A stretch of 64,000 nucleotides of DNA from Klebsiella africana (GTDB lineage: Bacteria > Pseudomonadota > Gammaproteobacteria > Enterobacterales > Enterobacteriaceae). The stretch's first letter is position 1, and the number at the start of each line of letters is the position of its first letter. The notes below the pieces were generated by a model. The model worked only from the letters and a program-made list of their open reading frames with translations, was not told where the DNA came from and ran no database searches. The DNA lies in the NCBI RefSeq assembly GCF_020526085.1, contig NZ_CP084874.1:3968001-4032000 (forward strand), read 5' to 3'. A program made the position numbers and the translations under genes. Shown piece by piece: positions 8,043-17,328 of this stretch.

Positions 8043-9245
8043 TTAATTAAATACTTTTACCGACGGCAATACTTTTCCCTGACAATCAAATAGCGCCTGA
8101 TTTTCACGTGCATTGCCCTCTTTCCACTCGTCATGGATATATTTCATTCCCGCCGGCGTGGCCCAGGTATTTCCCGGCACGGCAATCCATGTAGGCTCCC
8201 AATAGAAAATACCTTTACCGCGCTGGTCAGGCACATCAACCACCGCCTGCATTAAATCGTGAATATAGTTATATTGTCCCTGTACGGTGGCGGGATATCC
8301 CCCATCCTTTTCTTCTTTCGCCTGGAAACTATTTTCCGCGTTGTCGCAGTTGGCCAGGGTATAGGCGTAGGCCGCCTCGACGACGATAACGTCTTTGTTA
8401 TAGCGTTTGCTAATGTCATCCATATTGGCCTTCAGAGCGCTGATCGGGCCATTCCAGTAGGTGTACATCGACAGCCCAATCACGTCATACGGCACATGGC
8501 GTTTATCAATCTCATCAAACCACCAGCGGAAGGTATCATTTTTGGTCCCTTCGGCCAGATGCAGCATGATTTTCACCTGCTCGCCGTGGCGCAGGTTCTC
8601 CTTCAGGCCATCGATAGCCGCGTTCAGCAGGCCGGCCAGCCGGTCGAATTCTCCGCCACCCTGCCCCCAGCTTTTCCCTTCCGGCCACAGGATGCCGCCG
8701 TTGATTTCATTGCCAATCTGCACCATATCCGGCAGAACGCCCGCCTGCTTAAAGCGGGCGATAGTATCGCGGGTATAGTCATGAATCGCCGTTTTCAGCT
8801 GCGGGTAATCCATCTTTTCCCAGGCTTTCGGCTTGAACTGCTTGCCGGGATCGGTCCAAAAATCGCTGTAATGAAAATCAAGCAGCAGCTTCATCCCCTG
8901 GGCTTTCGCCCGCTTCGCCAGCGCCAGGGTGGTGGCCAGATCATTGTTCCCGCCGCCATAGTCCTCGCCGCTCGCCGATTGCGGATCGACCCACAGACGG
9001 AGGCGGACATAGTTGACGCCGTTCTCTTTCAGAATGGCGATCGGATCCTTGCGCTGATTATTCTGGTCGTAAAAGGTCGCCCCGTGTTTTTCCGCATCCA
9101 GCAGCGTGGAGATATCCGCGCCTTTGATAAAGTCCGCTGGCATGCCCTGAAACGCGCGGGTTTCAAGCGCGTCCGCGGCCAGAGAAGAGGTGGAGAAACT
9201 GCATGCCAGACAAACCGCAAGCCATGCGGGTGTGAATCTTTTCAT
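8043..9245 (-). CDS. ganB: Arabinogalactan endo-beta-1,4-galactanase, family GH53
   Basis: A 400-residue GH53 enzyme with a 23-residue signal peptide (ending TSSLA), so periplasmic or secreted. Catalytic motifs are QIGNEINGG (acid/base glutamate) and VVEAAYAY (nucleophile). The DISTLLDAEKHGATFYD opening and FHYSDFWTDPGKQ segment are typical. It cuts beta-1,4-galactan into short oligomers that the adjacent ABC system imports. It lies 4 bases upstream of... the operon order is ganS-ganP-ganQ-ganB-ganA, with ganQ ending 4 bases before this gene starts. Confidence 0.93.
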   Translation of the reverse strand: MKRFTPAWLAVCLACSFSTSSLAADALETRAFQGMPADFIKGADISTLLDAEKHGATFYDQNNQRKDPIAILKENGVNYVRLRLWVDPQSASGEDYGGGNNDLATTLALAKRAKAQGMKLLLDFHYSDFWTDPGKQFKPKAWEKMDYPQLKTAIHDYTRDTIARFKQAGVLPDMVQIGNEINGGILWPEGKSWGQGGGEFDRLAGLLNAAIDGLKENLRHGEQVKIMLHLAEGTKNDTFRWWFDEIDKRHVPYDVIGLSMYTYWNGPISALKANMDDISKRYNKDVIVVEAAYAYTLANCDNAENSFQAKEEKDGGYPATVQGQYNYIHDLMQAVVDVPDQRGKGIFYWEPTWIAVPGNTWATPAGMKYIHDEWKEGNARENQALFDCQGKVLPSVKVFN

Positions 9246-9249
9246 GTGC

Positions 9250-10101
9250 TTATCCTTTAGTACTGCCCGAGGTCAGGCCGGAGACGAAGTATTTTTGTAA
9301 CGCCAGGTAGAGGATCGCCACCGGTACGGCGATCAGCACTGCCCCCGCCGCGTAGGTGGTGTAGCTGGCACCCATTTTTTGCGCCACCAGGTTATACAGA
9401 CCGATAGGCAGCGTGTATTTATCCGGGGTACGCAGGATGGTGCTGGAGAGGATGAAATCCCCCAGCGGACCAGTGAACGAGAACAGCGCCACCACCGCGA
9501 GGATCGGCCTCGACAACGGCATGATGATCTCGATAAAGATGCGAAAGCTGCTGGCGCCGTCCATGCGAGCGGACTCATCCAGGTCTTTGGGGATCGCATC
9601 GAGATACCCCTTCATCAGCCAGGTATTCATCGGGATCATCCCCCCGACGTAGATCAGCACCAGCGCCAGATGGCTGTTAATCAGGCCAAGCAGTTGCGAC
9701 AGGACGAAGATCGCAATCAGTGCAGAAAACTGCGGGATCATCTGCAGCAGCAGGAACAGCATCAGCCCGTTCTGCCGCCCTTTAAAGCGGAAGCGGGAGA
9801 AGGCGTAAGCGGTAAAGCTAACGCTAATCAGGGTCAGCACCATGGTCAGGAAGCTGATTTTCATCGAGTTCCAGTACCAGGTGAGGTAATTCACATTGCC
9901 ATTAAACAGATCGGCATAGTGCTGGAACGACACATTTTCCGGAATGATTGAGGTACTGAGCAGGCTATTGCCGGCGTTCAGCGACGCCCCGACCGTCCAG
10001 ACCAGCGGATAGATAATCACCACCGAGACCAGGATGACCACCAGCCAGGTGAGAGAGAGTCGGATCCACTTTTCGCGTTTAATACTGGGTGATTGAGCCA
10101 T
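9250..10101 (-). CDS. ganQ: Galactooligosaccharide ABC permease, MalG-like
   Basis: A 283-residue inner membrane permease of the MalG type with about six hydrophobic segments. The EAA loop that docks the ATPase is ESARMDGASSFRIFIEI. Start chosen at 10101 (MAQSPSIKREKW), which has a GGAAGC ribosome site; longer in-frame versions would run back into ganP. It pairs with ganP as the transmembrane heterodimer and likely uses the MalK-like ATPase encoded from 13071 on the other strand. Confidence 0.92.
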   Translation of the reverse strand: MAQSPSIKREKWIRLSLTWLVVILVSVVIIYPLVWTVGASLNAGNSLLSTSIIPENVSFQHYADLFNGNVNYLTWYWNSMKISFLTMVLTLISVSFTAYAFSRFRFKGRQNGLMLFLLLQMIPQFSALIAIFVLSQLLGLINSHLALVLIYVGGMIPMNTWLMKGYLDAIPKDLDESARMDGASSFRIFIEIIMPLSRPILAVVALFSFTGPLGDFILSSTILRTPDKYTLPIGLYNLVAQKMGASYTTYAAGAVLIAVPVAILYLALQKYFVSGLTSGSTKG

Positions 10102-10111
10102 GTTGCTTCCC

Positions 10112-11419
10112 TTACGCCATGTCGTCATTTTTGAAGGATTTGGTGGCGCGGAACTGCCACAGCGCCAGGCCGACGACAAAGATCGACAGCAGGATCGTGA
10201 TGGTCGCCGCGATGGCGTACTGCGACGAGGACATCGTCAGCTTATAGATCCACGACACCAGAATATCCGTCCCGCCGGCGTTAGAGCCCGCCACCGCAGG
10301 ACCGCCGTTGTTGAACAGGTAAATGATGTTGAAGTTATTAAAGTTGAAGGTGTACTGGGTGATGATGATCGGCGCGATCGCGTACAGCACCAGCGGCAGA
10401 GTGATGGTGCGCAGACGGGTAAACGCGCTGGCGCCGTCCATCGTTGCGGCTTCATACAGATCGTCCGGGATCGCCTGCAGCACGCCGGTGGTCATGGCAA
10501 ACACAAACGGGAAGCCAAGCCAGGTCTGCATCATGATCAGCGCCGTTTTGGTCCAGAACGGGTCGGTGAGCCATGCCTTAGGACTGATGCCGAAGAAGGA
10601 CAGGATCGCGTTGTTGATGACCCCGAAGGAGTCGTTGAACATCCCGGCAAAGACGAGGATGGTGACAAACCCCGGCACCGCCCACGGCAAAATAAAGATG
10701 GTACGGATCAACGGCTTAAAGCGCAGATCTTTTTGGTTGACCAGAATGGCCAACAGCACGCCCACCGTACACTGCAAAGTGGTCGCCAGCAGCGTCCACA
10801 CCACCGTCCACTGCAGCACATCCAGGAAAGTGGAGCGCCAGATGGAGAGGGTAAAAATATTGACGAAGTTTTTCAGCCCCACCCAGTCAACCAGCTTCGC
10901 TGGCGGTGTGTGGTAGAGGTTGTAGTTGGTGAAAGCGATGGCGAAACCAAACAGAATCGGAAAGATCACCACAAAGACCAGCAAAATAAAGCCCGGGGTG
11001 ATCATCAGGTATGGAAAGCCGTCGCTCAGCAGCATCTGGTACTGCTTACGCACGCTGTTGAGGGCGATCCCCTCATCACGTTTTTTACCGTTGAGCCACG
11101 CATCACGCAGCGAGAGAAAATAGATCAGCACGCCAAAGGCGACGATCAGTACGCTGATAATCCCCTCGGCTAACAGGAAGATAGAGTTATCCCGCGGTAC
11201 CTCCTCGCCCAGGGTATATAGCCCCCACAGCCCCTCGCGCAGGAAATCATAAAAAATACCCAGAAAGCTGCTCAGTAGCACCAGGAAGACCAGCCCTTTC
11301 AGCCACTGGCGATGATAAAACTGACCAAAACCCGGCACGATTGCCAGCAGCAGGCCGCACCACGCATGCCGCCCGGGCCCGCGCGCGTCGCTAAAATTTT
11401 CGCTGGAATGGATGCTCAC
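10112..11419 (-). CDS. ganP: Galactooligosaccharide ABC permease, MalF-like
   Basis: A 435-residue MalF-type permease. An N-terminal region with two or three extra hydrophobic segments precedes the core permease domain; the EAA loop is EAATMDGASAFTRLRTI. The start is GTG at 11417-11419, supported by an AGGAG site seven bases upstream. Ten bases separate it from ganQ, and the two products form the membrane channel of the importer. Confidence 0.92.
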   Translation of the reverse strand: MSIHSSENFSDARGPGRHAWCGLLLAIVPGFGQFYHRQWLKGLVFLVLLSSFLGIFYDFLREGLWGLYTLGEEVPRDNSIFLLAEGIISVLIVAFGVLIYFLSLRDAWLNGKKRDEGIALNSVRKQYQMLLSDGFPYLMITPGFILLVFVVIFPILFGFAIAFTNYNLYHTPPAKLVDWVGLKNFVNIFTLSIWRSTFLDVLQWTVVWTLLATTLQCTVGVLLAILVNQKDLRFKPLIRTIFILPWAVPGFVTILVFAGMFNDSFGVINNAILSFFGISPKAWLTDPFWTKTALIMMQTWLGFPFVFAMTTGVLQAIPDDLYEAATMDGASAFTRLRTITLPLVLYAIAPIIITQYTFNFNNFNIIYLFNNGGPAVAGSNAGGTDILVSWIYKLTMSSSQYAIAATITILLSIFVVGLALWQFRATKSFKNDDMA

Positions 11420-11481
11420 ACTCGACTCCTTCTACAAACGGGAGGTCCCCCTCCCGCTCTGTGACTTCACGTGACGGTGAA

Positions 11482-12714
11482 TTACTGATTGCTGGCCTGC
11501 ATTGCTTCGATCTGCATCTTGATCTGTTTCACCGCGTTATCGAGCGCGGCCTGCGGCGCCTGCTTGCCGGTAAGGCTCAGTTCAAGCGCGGCGTTGGCCG
11601 GCCCCCACACTTCGCCCATCTCCGGAATGCCCGGCATGGCCATTGCCCGCGCCGACTGTACGGCGACAGCGCTCGCCTTTTCGTCGTTTTTAATCACCGG
11701 ATCGTCAATCATCGCCTTCAGCGGCGGAATTTCACCGGTTGCGATGTAGCGGGCTTTCACATACTGCGGCTGGTTGATGAACTCGATAAACTGTTGCGCC
11801 AGCGCTTTGTCTTTACTCCAGGTCGATACCACATAGCCCTTCACGCCGAGGAAGGAGCTCATTGGCTTGCCGTCCGGCAGCGTTGGTAGCGGCACCACGC
11901 CATAGTTGATGCCTGCAGCTTCATACGGCTGGAAGGCCCAGGGACCGTTGATCACCGCCGCCGCTTTTTTCTCGGTAAACAGCGAATCGATGGCATTCAG
12001 CCCGTTATCGCCGAGGATCCCCGCCGGGAAGGCCTGCTCGGCATAGAATTTTTTCAGGAAGGTGACAGCTTCCACGGCGCCGGGGGTATTGAGGCCCACC
12101 TGCTGCGGATTAAAGCCGCCGCTGTCGTTTTTAGCGAAGATATAGCCGCCCATCGGGCCAATGGCTCCCCAGCTGTAGTAGATCTGATCAAACTTGGCCA
12201 GCAGGCCGTATTTGTTCTGTTCGCGCTGGGTCTTCGAGTAGTCGAGCCAGGCCTGCAGGCTGTCCAGCGGCTTGTCGATCAGGTCCTTGTTGTAAATAAG
12301 CACCAGGGTTTCCACCGCCTTCGGGATCCCGTACAGCGCGTTGTCCATGCGGAAGGCATTGATGGAGGCTGGCGTAAAGGCATCCTGTTTCGCCTGATCG
12401 ACATTGAGCGGCGAGAGAAGTCCCTGAACCACGGCACCGCCGAGCTGGTCATTCGGGATCACCAGCACGTCCGGCCCGATACCCGCCGGCCCGTCAAGGC
12501 GCAGCTTTTCCAGCTGCTGGGCATAAGGCATCTCCTGCAGATTGACCTTCACGTTGTACTGCTTCTCAAAATCACTGACCGCGGTTTTAATACCCGCGGA
12601 TTTCTTAATGTCTTCCCAGACGTTGAGCTGGCCGGCGGCATGCGCCTGCAGGCTGGTGAGTTGCCCCGCCGCCAGGGTGGTAAGGATTAGTGCAGCAAGC
12701 GTGTTCTTTTTCAT
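11482..12714 (-). CDS. ganS: Galactooligosaccharide-binding periplasmic protein, MalE-like
   Basis: A 410-residue extracellular solute-binding protein family 1 member. It has a signal peptide of about 25 residues (MKKNTLAALIL...LQAHA) and then a MalE-like fold with GPDVLVIPNDQLG and NGPWAFQPYEAAGINYGV motifs. The start at 12714 follows GAGGTTGATA; an upstream ATG at the GAGG site itself is unlikely. As first gene of the minus-strand operon it delivers galactan oligomers to GanP-GanQ. Confidence 0.92.
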   Translation of the reverse strand: MKKNTLAALILTTLAAGQLTSLQAHAAGQLNVWEDIKKSAGIKTAVSDFEKQYNVKVNLQEMPYAQQLEKLRLDGPAGIGPDVLVIPNDQLGGAVVQGLLSPLNVDQAKQDAFTPASINAFRMDNALYGIPKAVETLVLIYNKDLIDKPLDSLQAWLDYSKTQREQNKYGLLAKFDQIYYSWGAIGPMGGYIFAKNDSGGFNPQQVGLNTPGAVEAVTFLKKFYAEQAFPAGILGDNGLNAIDSLFTEKKAAAVINGPWAFQPYEAAGINYGVVPLPTLPDGKPMSSFLGVKGYVVSTWSKDKALAQQFIEFINQPQYVKARYIATGEIPPLKAMIDDPVIKNDEKASAVAVQSARAMAMPGIPEMGEVWGPANAALELSLTGKQAPQAALDNAVKQIKMQIEAMQASNQ

Positions 12715-13070
12715 TATCAACCTCATGTGAAGGTATAACAATTTAATGGTTTTTATGTGACTTACGTCTGTCAGTAAGAAAAATAAATCATTTCAAACTG
12801 CCGTGTTACATGGAAAACATGTTCTGATTCGCTTTTGTTATACGCTACGCTTTGATCGTTGATAAAACTACCATAAGCTGCCAGTTGTGTGATCATCCTT
12901 GCAGAAATGAAACGTCCCTGTATGGCGCAAAATCCGCGGAAGTTATAGTCGGGCGATGACTTTACTGCTGTTGAACATCGTCACACCGATTTGTTACACG
13001 TAATACAAATCACGCTCAGCATAGTGACAAACCAACGGCAAATAACAGCTACTCACTCCGGGGAATGTGG
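12715..13070. promoter_or_regulatory. Divergent control region of the galactan transporter genes
   Basis: These 356 bases hold no gene and separate ganS (minus) from the ABC ATPase gene (plus). GTTACACGTAATAC at 12993-13006 shares ACGTAATAC exactly with candidate GanR operator 2, and TTATGTGA at 12753-12760 matches its other half, so two more GanR contacts are plausible. The sequence is AT-rich compared with the flanking genes. No clear -10/-35 pair was assigned. Confidence 0.5.
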
Positions 13071-14180
13071 ATGTCCAATATACGACTGAGGAATGTCACC
13101 AAAAGGTTCGGCAGCACGGTGACGCTGCACCAGGTCAATCTCGATATTGAAGATGGCGAGTTTGCGGTCTTCGTCGGCCCTTCCGGCTGTGGAAAATCGA
13201 CGCTGCTGCGCATGATTGCCGGGCTGGAAGAGGTCAGCGAAGGAGAAGTGCTGATCGGCGATGAGGTGATGAATGATGTGGTGCCCGCCCGCCGTGGCGT
13301 AGCAATGGTCTTCCAGTCCTATGCGCTCTATCCGCATATGACCGTGGCGGAGAATATGGGCTACGGGCTGAAGGTGAATAAGGTGCCGAAGGAGGAGATC
13401 CGCCGCCAGGTGGAAATGGTGGCCAAAACCCTGCAGCTCTCGCACCTGCTGGACCGTAAACCGAAGCAGCTCTCCGGCGGCCAGCGGCAGCGCGTGGCCA
13501 TTGGCCGCGCGATCGTGCGTAATCCCCGGGTGTTTATGTTCGATGAGCCGCTCTCTAACCTTGATGCGGAGCTGCGCGTCGATATGCGCCTGCATATTGC
13601 CCGCCTGCACCAGGAGCTGAAAACCACCATGGTGTATGTCACGCACGATCAGGTGGAAGCGATGACCCTGGCCGATAAAATCGTGGTCATGAACTACGGA
13701 AAGGTCGAACAAATGGGTTCGCCGATGGCGCTGTATTACAATCCGGTCAACAAATTCGTCGCCGGCTTTATCGGCTCGCCGAAGATGAACTTTTTGCCGG
13801 CCGTCGTCAGCGACTGGCAGCCGGAACGCCTAACGGTCACCCTCGCGCAGGAGCATCAGCTGACCCTGAACATCGCCACCCAACCGCTGAAGCCCGGCGC
13901 CGCGGTAACGTTGGGGATCCGGCCAGAACACCTCACTCCGGAGGTTACTACCGGTACGGTGGTGGAGTTTCAGTGTGAAGTGGTGGAGCGTCTGGGTAAC
14001 AATACTTACCTGTTTGGCCAGTGCTACGGCCACGATAACGTCAAGGTTTTGCTGCCCGGCGACGTCCATTTCCGCCCGTGGCAGAAGATTAATCTGGCCT
14101 TCGACGACCGCTTCTGCATGGTGTTTGATGAGAACGATCTGCGCATCAGCGCCGACATCACGGCTCCGGATGCGCACTAG
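13071..14180 (+). CDS. MalK-like sugar ABC transporter ATPase
   Basis: A 369-residue ATPase of the MalK/UgpC/MsmX group. Walker [10 protein letters not shown] at 36-44, signature LSGGQ at 134-138, Walker B VFMFDEP at 154-160, H-loop in [10 protein letters not shown], and a C-terminal TOBE-type regulatory domain with [14 protein letters not shown] sequence. Start 13071 has GGGG seven bases upstream; the in-frame ATG at 13065 is too close to that site. It is divergent from ganS and shares its control region, so it most likely powers the GanS-P-Q importer. Confidence 0.93.
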   Translation: MSNIRLRNVTKRFGSTVTLHQVNLDIEDGEFAVFVGPSGCGKSTLLRMIAGLEEVSEGEVLIGDEVMNDVVPARRGVAMVFQSYALYPHMTVAENMGYGLKVNKVPKEEIRRQVEMVAKTLQLSHLLDRKPKQLSGGQRQRVAIGRAIVRNPRVFMFDEPLSNLDAELRVDMRLHIARLHQELKTTMVYVTHDQVEAMTLADKIVVMNYGKVEQMGSPMALYYNPVNKFVAGFIGSPKMNFLPAVVSDWQPERLTVTLAQEHQLTLNIATQPLKPGAAVTLGIRPEHLTPEVTTGTVVEFQCEVVERLGNNTYLFGQCYGHDNVKVLLPGDVHFRPWQKINLAFDDRFCMVFDENDLRISADITAPDAH

Positions 14181-14294
14181 CTAACATATTGCTGTCATCT
14201 GCGCAGCGTATGCTGTGACTGAATGCCGGAATACACCCTGCCCGGCATTCACACCCTCATTTTTATTCTGCTGCATCGGAATCATCCTTCTCTC

Positions 14295-14329
14295 CCGGCA
14301 TCGCAGGCGCTTGTGATGCCGGCTTTTTT
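14295..14329 (+). terminator. Terminator after the galactan ATPase gene
   Basis: Stem CCGGCATC / GATGCCGG with a 12-base loop followed by CTTTTTT. A second, weaker hairpin (GAATGCCG / CGGCATTC) lies at 14221-14250. Confidence 0.75.
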
Positions 14330-14415
14330 CCCTGAGCGGCATTCTTTCTCCCGCTGCGCCGGGTTTATCTTTCGCATATACTGATGGCAACCCGCGAGAT
14401 AAAAAGGATACAGGC

Positions 14416-15975
14416 ATGAGGACCCGGCATCTGGTAGCGCTGTTTACAGGGGTGCTGATACTGGCCATCATCCTGCCCATCTCCTTCAGCATCTGGCAGG
14501 CAGCGCGGCAGGCCAAAATGCAGTTCTATCGTGAACTGGATGATTATTCCAACCGTATCGTCGTTCGGACGCTGCAGGTCGCTGACCAGGCCCGGGAAGC
14601 GCTGCGAGAGGCCGACGCACACACCGCCGCCTCCTGTAGCCCTGAACATCTGCTTACGCTCCGCCGCATTGCCTACACTCACCGCTATATCCAGGAAGTG
14701 CTCTGGCTACGCGATTCCGTACCACAATGTTCCTCCCTGGAAGACCATAGCGTCGCGGTCACCTTTCCACCGCCGGACCACATTGCCCCCGACGGCTATC
14801 GCACCTGGCTAACCTCAATTAACGATCTTGGCCTCGATCATCAGATGACAGCCATGGGCAGCCAACAGCATATGGTGATGATCGATCCCATCTCCTTTAT
14901 CGATGTGGTTCCCGCCAGCGAAGAGAAGATCCATACCATGCTGTTTGGTTTGGACCACCTGAAAATGGTGATCAGCAGTCAACCGCTGCCGGCGAAAGTC
15001 TGGCAACGTATAAAAGATCCACATGTGGATATGCTCACTCTGGATAACACGGTCTACCGGATCCAGCGCATTCCCGAGCTGGGCTCTGGCATCGTGACCT
15101 GGTCTTCCACCCTGCCGCTGCAGCAGCGCATTCGACAGCAGCTGATCTTCTGGCTCCCTGCCGGCATCTTCACCAGTCTGCTCGCCACCTGGCTGCTGCT
15201 GCGCCTGCTCAGGCACCTGCGTTCACCACGCAACAGTATGCTGGACGCACTCAACTCCGAAGCGATTCAGGTTTACTATCAGCCGATAATCTCGTTGCAG
15301 GACGGGAAAATTGCCGGCGCAGAAGCGCTGGCCCGCTGGCAGCAACCCGATGGCACCTTTTTATCGCCGGATATTTTTATTCCTCTGGCCGAACAGACCG
15401 GGCTTATCACGCAGCTAACGGAAGATATCGTCAGGAAAATTTTTACCGACCTGGGGCCCTGGCTGCGGCAGCGCCCGGAAATACATATCTCCATCAACCT
15501 GTCGGTGGATGATTTACGCTCGCCCACCCTGCCGACGTTGTTACACGATCAGCTGCAGCACTGGGGGATCGCCGCTGAACAGATCATCCTTGAGATCACC
15601 GAGCGCGGGTTTGTCGACCCGGAGAGCACCCTGCCGGTGATCGCGCACTACCGTCAGGCCGGCCACCGCATTTCGATTGATGACTTTGGCACCGGCTACT
15701 CCAGCCTGAGCTATCTGCAGGAGCTGGACGTCGACACGCTGAAAATCGATAAATCCTTTGTCGATACCCTCGAATACCGGCCACTGACGCCGCACATTAT
15801 TGAAATGGCCAAAGCGCTCAATCTGGCCACCGTTGCCGAAGGGGTGGAAACGGAAAGCCAGCGCGACTGGCTACGACAGCATGGCGTTCAGTACGCCCAG
15901 GGGTGGCTGTACAGCAAAGCGCTGCCAAAAGAGCAGTTCATTCTGTGGGCGGAAAATCACCTCCATGCGCATTAA
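14416..15975 (+). CDS. Cyclic-di-GMP phosphodiesterase with CSS-motif sensor and EAL domain
   Basis: A 519-residue inner membrane protein: transmembrane helix about 8-29, periplasmic CSS-type domain with cysteines C74 (CSP) and C105 (CSS), second transmembrane helix near 235-262, then an EAL domain. All residues expected for activity are visible: AEALARW, INLSVDDL, LEITERG, DDFGTGYSSL, LKIDKSFV and EGVETE. It should hydrolyse c-di-GMP to pGpG. In related enterobacterial proteins a periplasmic disulfide formed by the Dsb system restrains the enzyme. It is a paralogue of, not necessarily the same as, E. coli PdeC/YjcC. It is monocistronic; a link to the neighbouring sugar locus is not evident. 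Confidence 0.92.
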   Translation: MRTRHLVALFTGVLILAIILPISFSIWQAARQAKMQFYRELDDYSNRIVVRTLQVADQAREALREADAHTAASCSPEHLLTLRRIAYTHRYIQEVLWLRDSVPQCSSLEDHSVAVTFPPPDHIAPDGYRTWLTSINDLGLDHQMTAMGSQQHMVMIDPISFIDVVPASEEKIHTMLFGLDHLKMVISSQPLPAKVWQRIKDPHVDMLTLDNTVYRIQRIPELGSGIVTWSSTLPLQQRIRQQLIFWLPAGIFTSLLATWLLLRLLRHLRSPRNSMLDALNSEAIQVYYQPIISLQDGKIAGAEALARWQQPDGTFLSPDIFIPLAEQTGLITQLTEDIVRKIFTDLGPWLRQRPEIHISINLSVDDLRSPTLPTLLHDQLQHWGIAAEQIILEITERGFVDPESTLPVIAHYRQAGHRISIDDFGTGYSSLSYLQELDVDTLKIDKSFVDTLEYRPLTPHIIEMAKALNLATVAEGVETESQRDWLRQHGVQYAQGWLYSKALPKEQFILWAENHLHAH

Positions 15976-16009
15976 GCGGCAGGTGGCCTGTACAGAACGT
16001 CAGGGGGCG

Positions 16010-16282
16010 CTACTTCAGATAGGATTTAATGACCTGCATCACCGTCTCCAGATCCGCTTCACGCTGCGTCTCTTCAGGTTCTTTCACCACATGGTCGGTC
16101 AGATGCCCCTGAATAACCTGCAGCATCATGCCGTTGACCGCGCCGCGGATCGCCGCCAGCTGCTGTAGCACCTCAGCGCACTCATGGTCGCGATTCAGCA
16201 TTTTCTCTAACGCGGAACTCTGCCCCTGAATTTTCTTCAGCCGGGTCAGTAACATCTTCTTGTGTCGAACTGTATGTGACAT
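16010..16282 (-). CDS. rcnR: Nickel/cobalt-responsive repressor RcnR
   Basis: A 90-residue all-helical repressor of the CsoR/RcnR family, the same length as E. coli RcnR when started at MSHTVRHKK. The metal ligands H3, C35, H60 and H64 are all present. It represses rcnA in the absence of nickel or cobalt by binding the two G-tract operators in the intergenic region. An in-frame start four codons upstream would move H3, so the 16282 start is preferred. Confidence 0.96.
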   Translation of the reverse strand: MSHTVRHKKMLLTRLKKIQGQSSALEKMLNRDHECAEVLQQLAAIRGAVNGMMLQVIQGHLTDHVVKEPEETQREADLETVMQVIKSYLK

Positions 16283-16380
16283 TGCACGATCCACCGTTTC
16301 ATTCTGTTCTTCATTGTCCGGCCCTCGACGCCGGCAACGCCCGCCAGCATAGCATGATCCCTTTTACCCGCCGCTTTTTC

Positions 16381-16395
16381 TACTGGGGGGTAGTA
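16381..16395. promoter_or_regulatory. RcnR operator 1
   Basis: TACTGGGGGGTAGTA matches the known RcnR recognition sequence TACT-G6-N-AGTA exactly. Confidence 0.93.
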
Positions 16396-16401
16396 TTTTA
16401 C

Positions 16402-16416
16402 TACTGGGGGGGAGTA
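16402..16416. promoter_or_regulatory. RcnR operator 2
   Basis: TACTGGGGGGGAGTA is a second exact match to TACT-G6-N-AGTA, 21 bases (two helical turns) from the first. It ends 31 bases before rcnA. Confidence 0.93.
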
Positions 16417-16447
16417 GGATAAACGCACTTTTGGCAAGGATCCCGAT

Positions 16448-17284
16448 ATGAACGATTTCACTTCCCTTTTGCAGCAGGGCAATGCCTGGCTGTTTATTCC
16501 CAGCGCGATACTGCTCGGCGCTCTTCATGGCCTCGAACCCGGGCACTCTAAAACCATGATGGCCGCCTTTATCGTGGCGGTACGGGGAACCTTAAAGCAG
16601 GCGATACTGCTGGGGCTTGCGGCGACGGTTTCGCATACGGCGGTCGTCTGGCTGATCGCTATGGCCGGCCTATGGTTTGGCCGCGGCTGGAACGCACAGA
16701 CCTCTGAACCGTGGTTTCAGCTGATCTCGGGGATAGCGATTGTACTGATTGCCTGCTGGATGCTCTGGCGCACCTGGCGCGAATCGCAGCCCCATACGCA
16801 CTCTCATCATCCGCACGCTCATGAACATGAACATGAACATGAACATCATCACCATAAACATGACCATCACCATGCGCCTTCATCCGCCGCGCCGCTGGTG
16901 GCGGAAGAGTGGCAGGACGCACATCAGCGGGCTCATGCGCAGGAGATCAATCGACGCTTCGATGGCCGCCAGGTGACGACCGGGCAGATCGTACTGTTTG
17001 GCCTGACCGGCGGGCTGATCCCCTGCCCGGCGTCCATTACCGTGCTGCTTATCTGTTTACAGCTGAAGAAATTCTCGCTGGGTGCCACGCTGGTGCTGGG
17101 CTTTAGCGTCGGTCTGGCGCTGACGCTGGTCGCTTCCGGGGCCATCGCCGCCCTGAGCCTCAAACATGCCACCCGTCGCTGGCCGTGGCTTAACGACCTC
17201 TCGCGCAAGGCGCCCTGGATCTCAGGCTTACTGATCATCGTGGTGGGGATTTACATGATGCTTCATGGCCTGAGCGGCCTGTAA
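16448..17284 (+). CDS. rcnA: Nickel/cobalt efflux membrane protein RcnA
   Basis: A 278-residue NiCoT-related exporter with about six transmembrane helices. The HGLEPGHSKT motif in the first helices is characteristic, and a histidine-rich cytoplasmic or periplasmic loop (about residues 117-143) separates the two membrane halves. The second half carries GLIPCPASITVLL. It exports nickel and cobalt and is divergent from its repressor gene rcnR. The start follows CAAGGATCCCGAT. Confidence 0.95.
   Translation: MNDFTSLLQQGNAWLFIPSAILLGALHGLEPGHSKTMMAAFIVAVRGTLKQAILLGLAATVSHTAVVWLIAMAGLWFGRGWNAQTSEPWFQLISGIAIVLIACWMLWRTWRESQPHTHSHHPHAHEHEHEHEHHHHKHDHHHAPSSAAPLVAEEWQDAHQRAHAQEINRRFDGRQVTTGQIVLFGLTGGLIPCPASITVLLICLQLKKFSLGATLVLGFSVGLALTLVASGAIAALSLKHATRRWPWLNDLSRKAPWISGLLIIVVGIYMMLHGLSGL
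16823..16846 (+). repeat. Hexanucleotide repeat (GAACAT)x4 in rcnA
   Basis: Four perfect tandem copies of GAACAT encode Glu-His pairs within the histidine-rich loop. Because the unit is six bases, copy-number changes stay in frame and would alter only loop length. Confidence 0.9.
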
Positions 17285-17294
17285 GCGATGAAAG

Positions 17295-17317
17295 GCCCTC
17301 TCCGTGATGAAGAGGGC
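17295..17317. terminator. Possible shared hairpin between rcnA and the YczE-like gene
   Basis: GCCCTCT / AGAGGGC stem with a 9-base loop lies between two convergent genes. No T tract follows on either strand, so termination is only suggested by position. Confidence 0.35.
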
Positions 17318-17328
17318 GAGTCATTAAT

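Noticed and set aside
16811..16870. Tandem repeat as a CRISPR array
   Set aside because: Units are 6 bases, contiguous, in frame, with no spacers.
16670..16873. Met/Phe/Val-rich minus frame opposite the rcnA histidine loop
   Set aside because: Simply the complement of CAT/GAACAT repeats encoding histidines.
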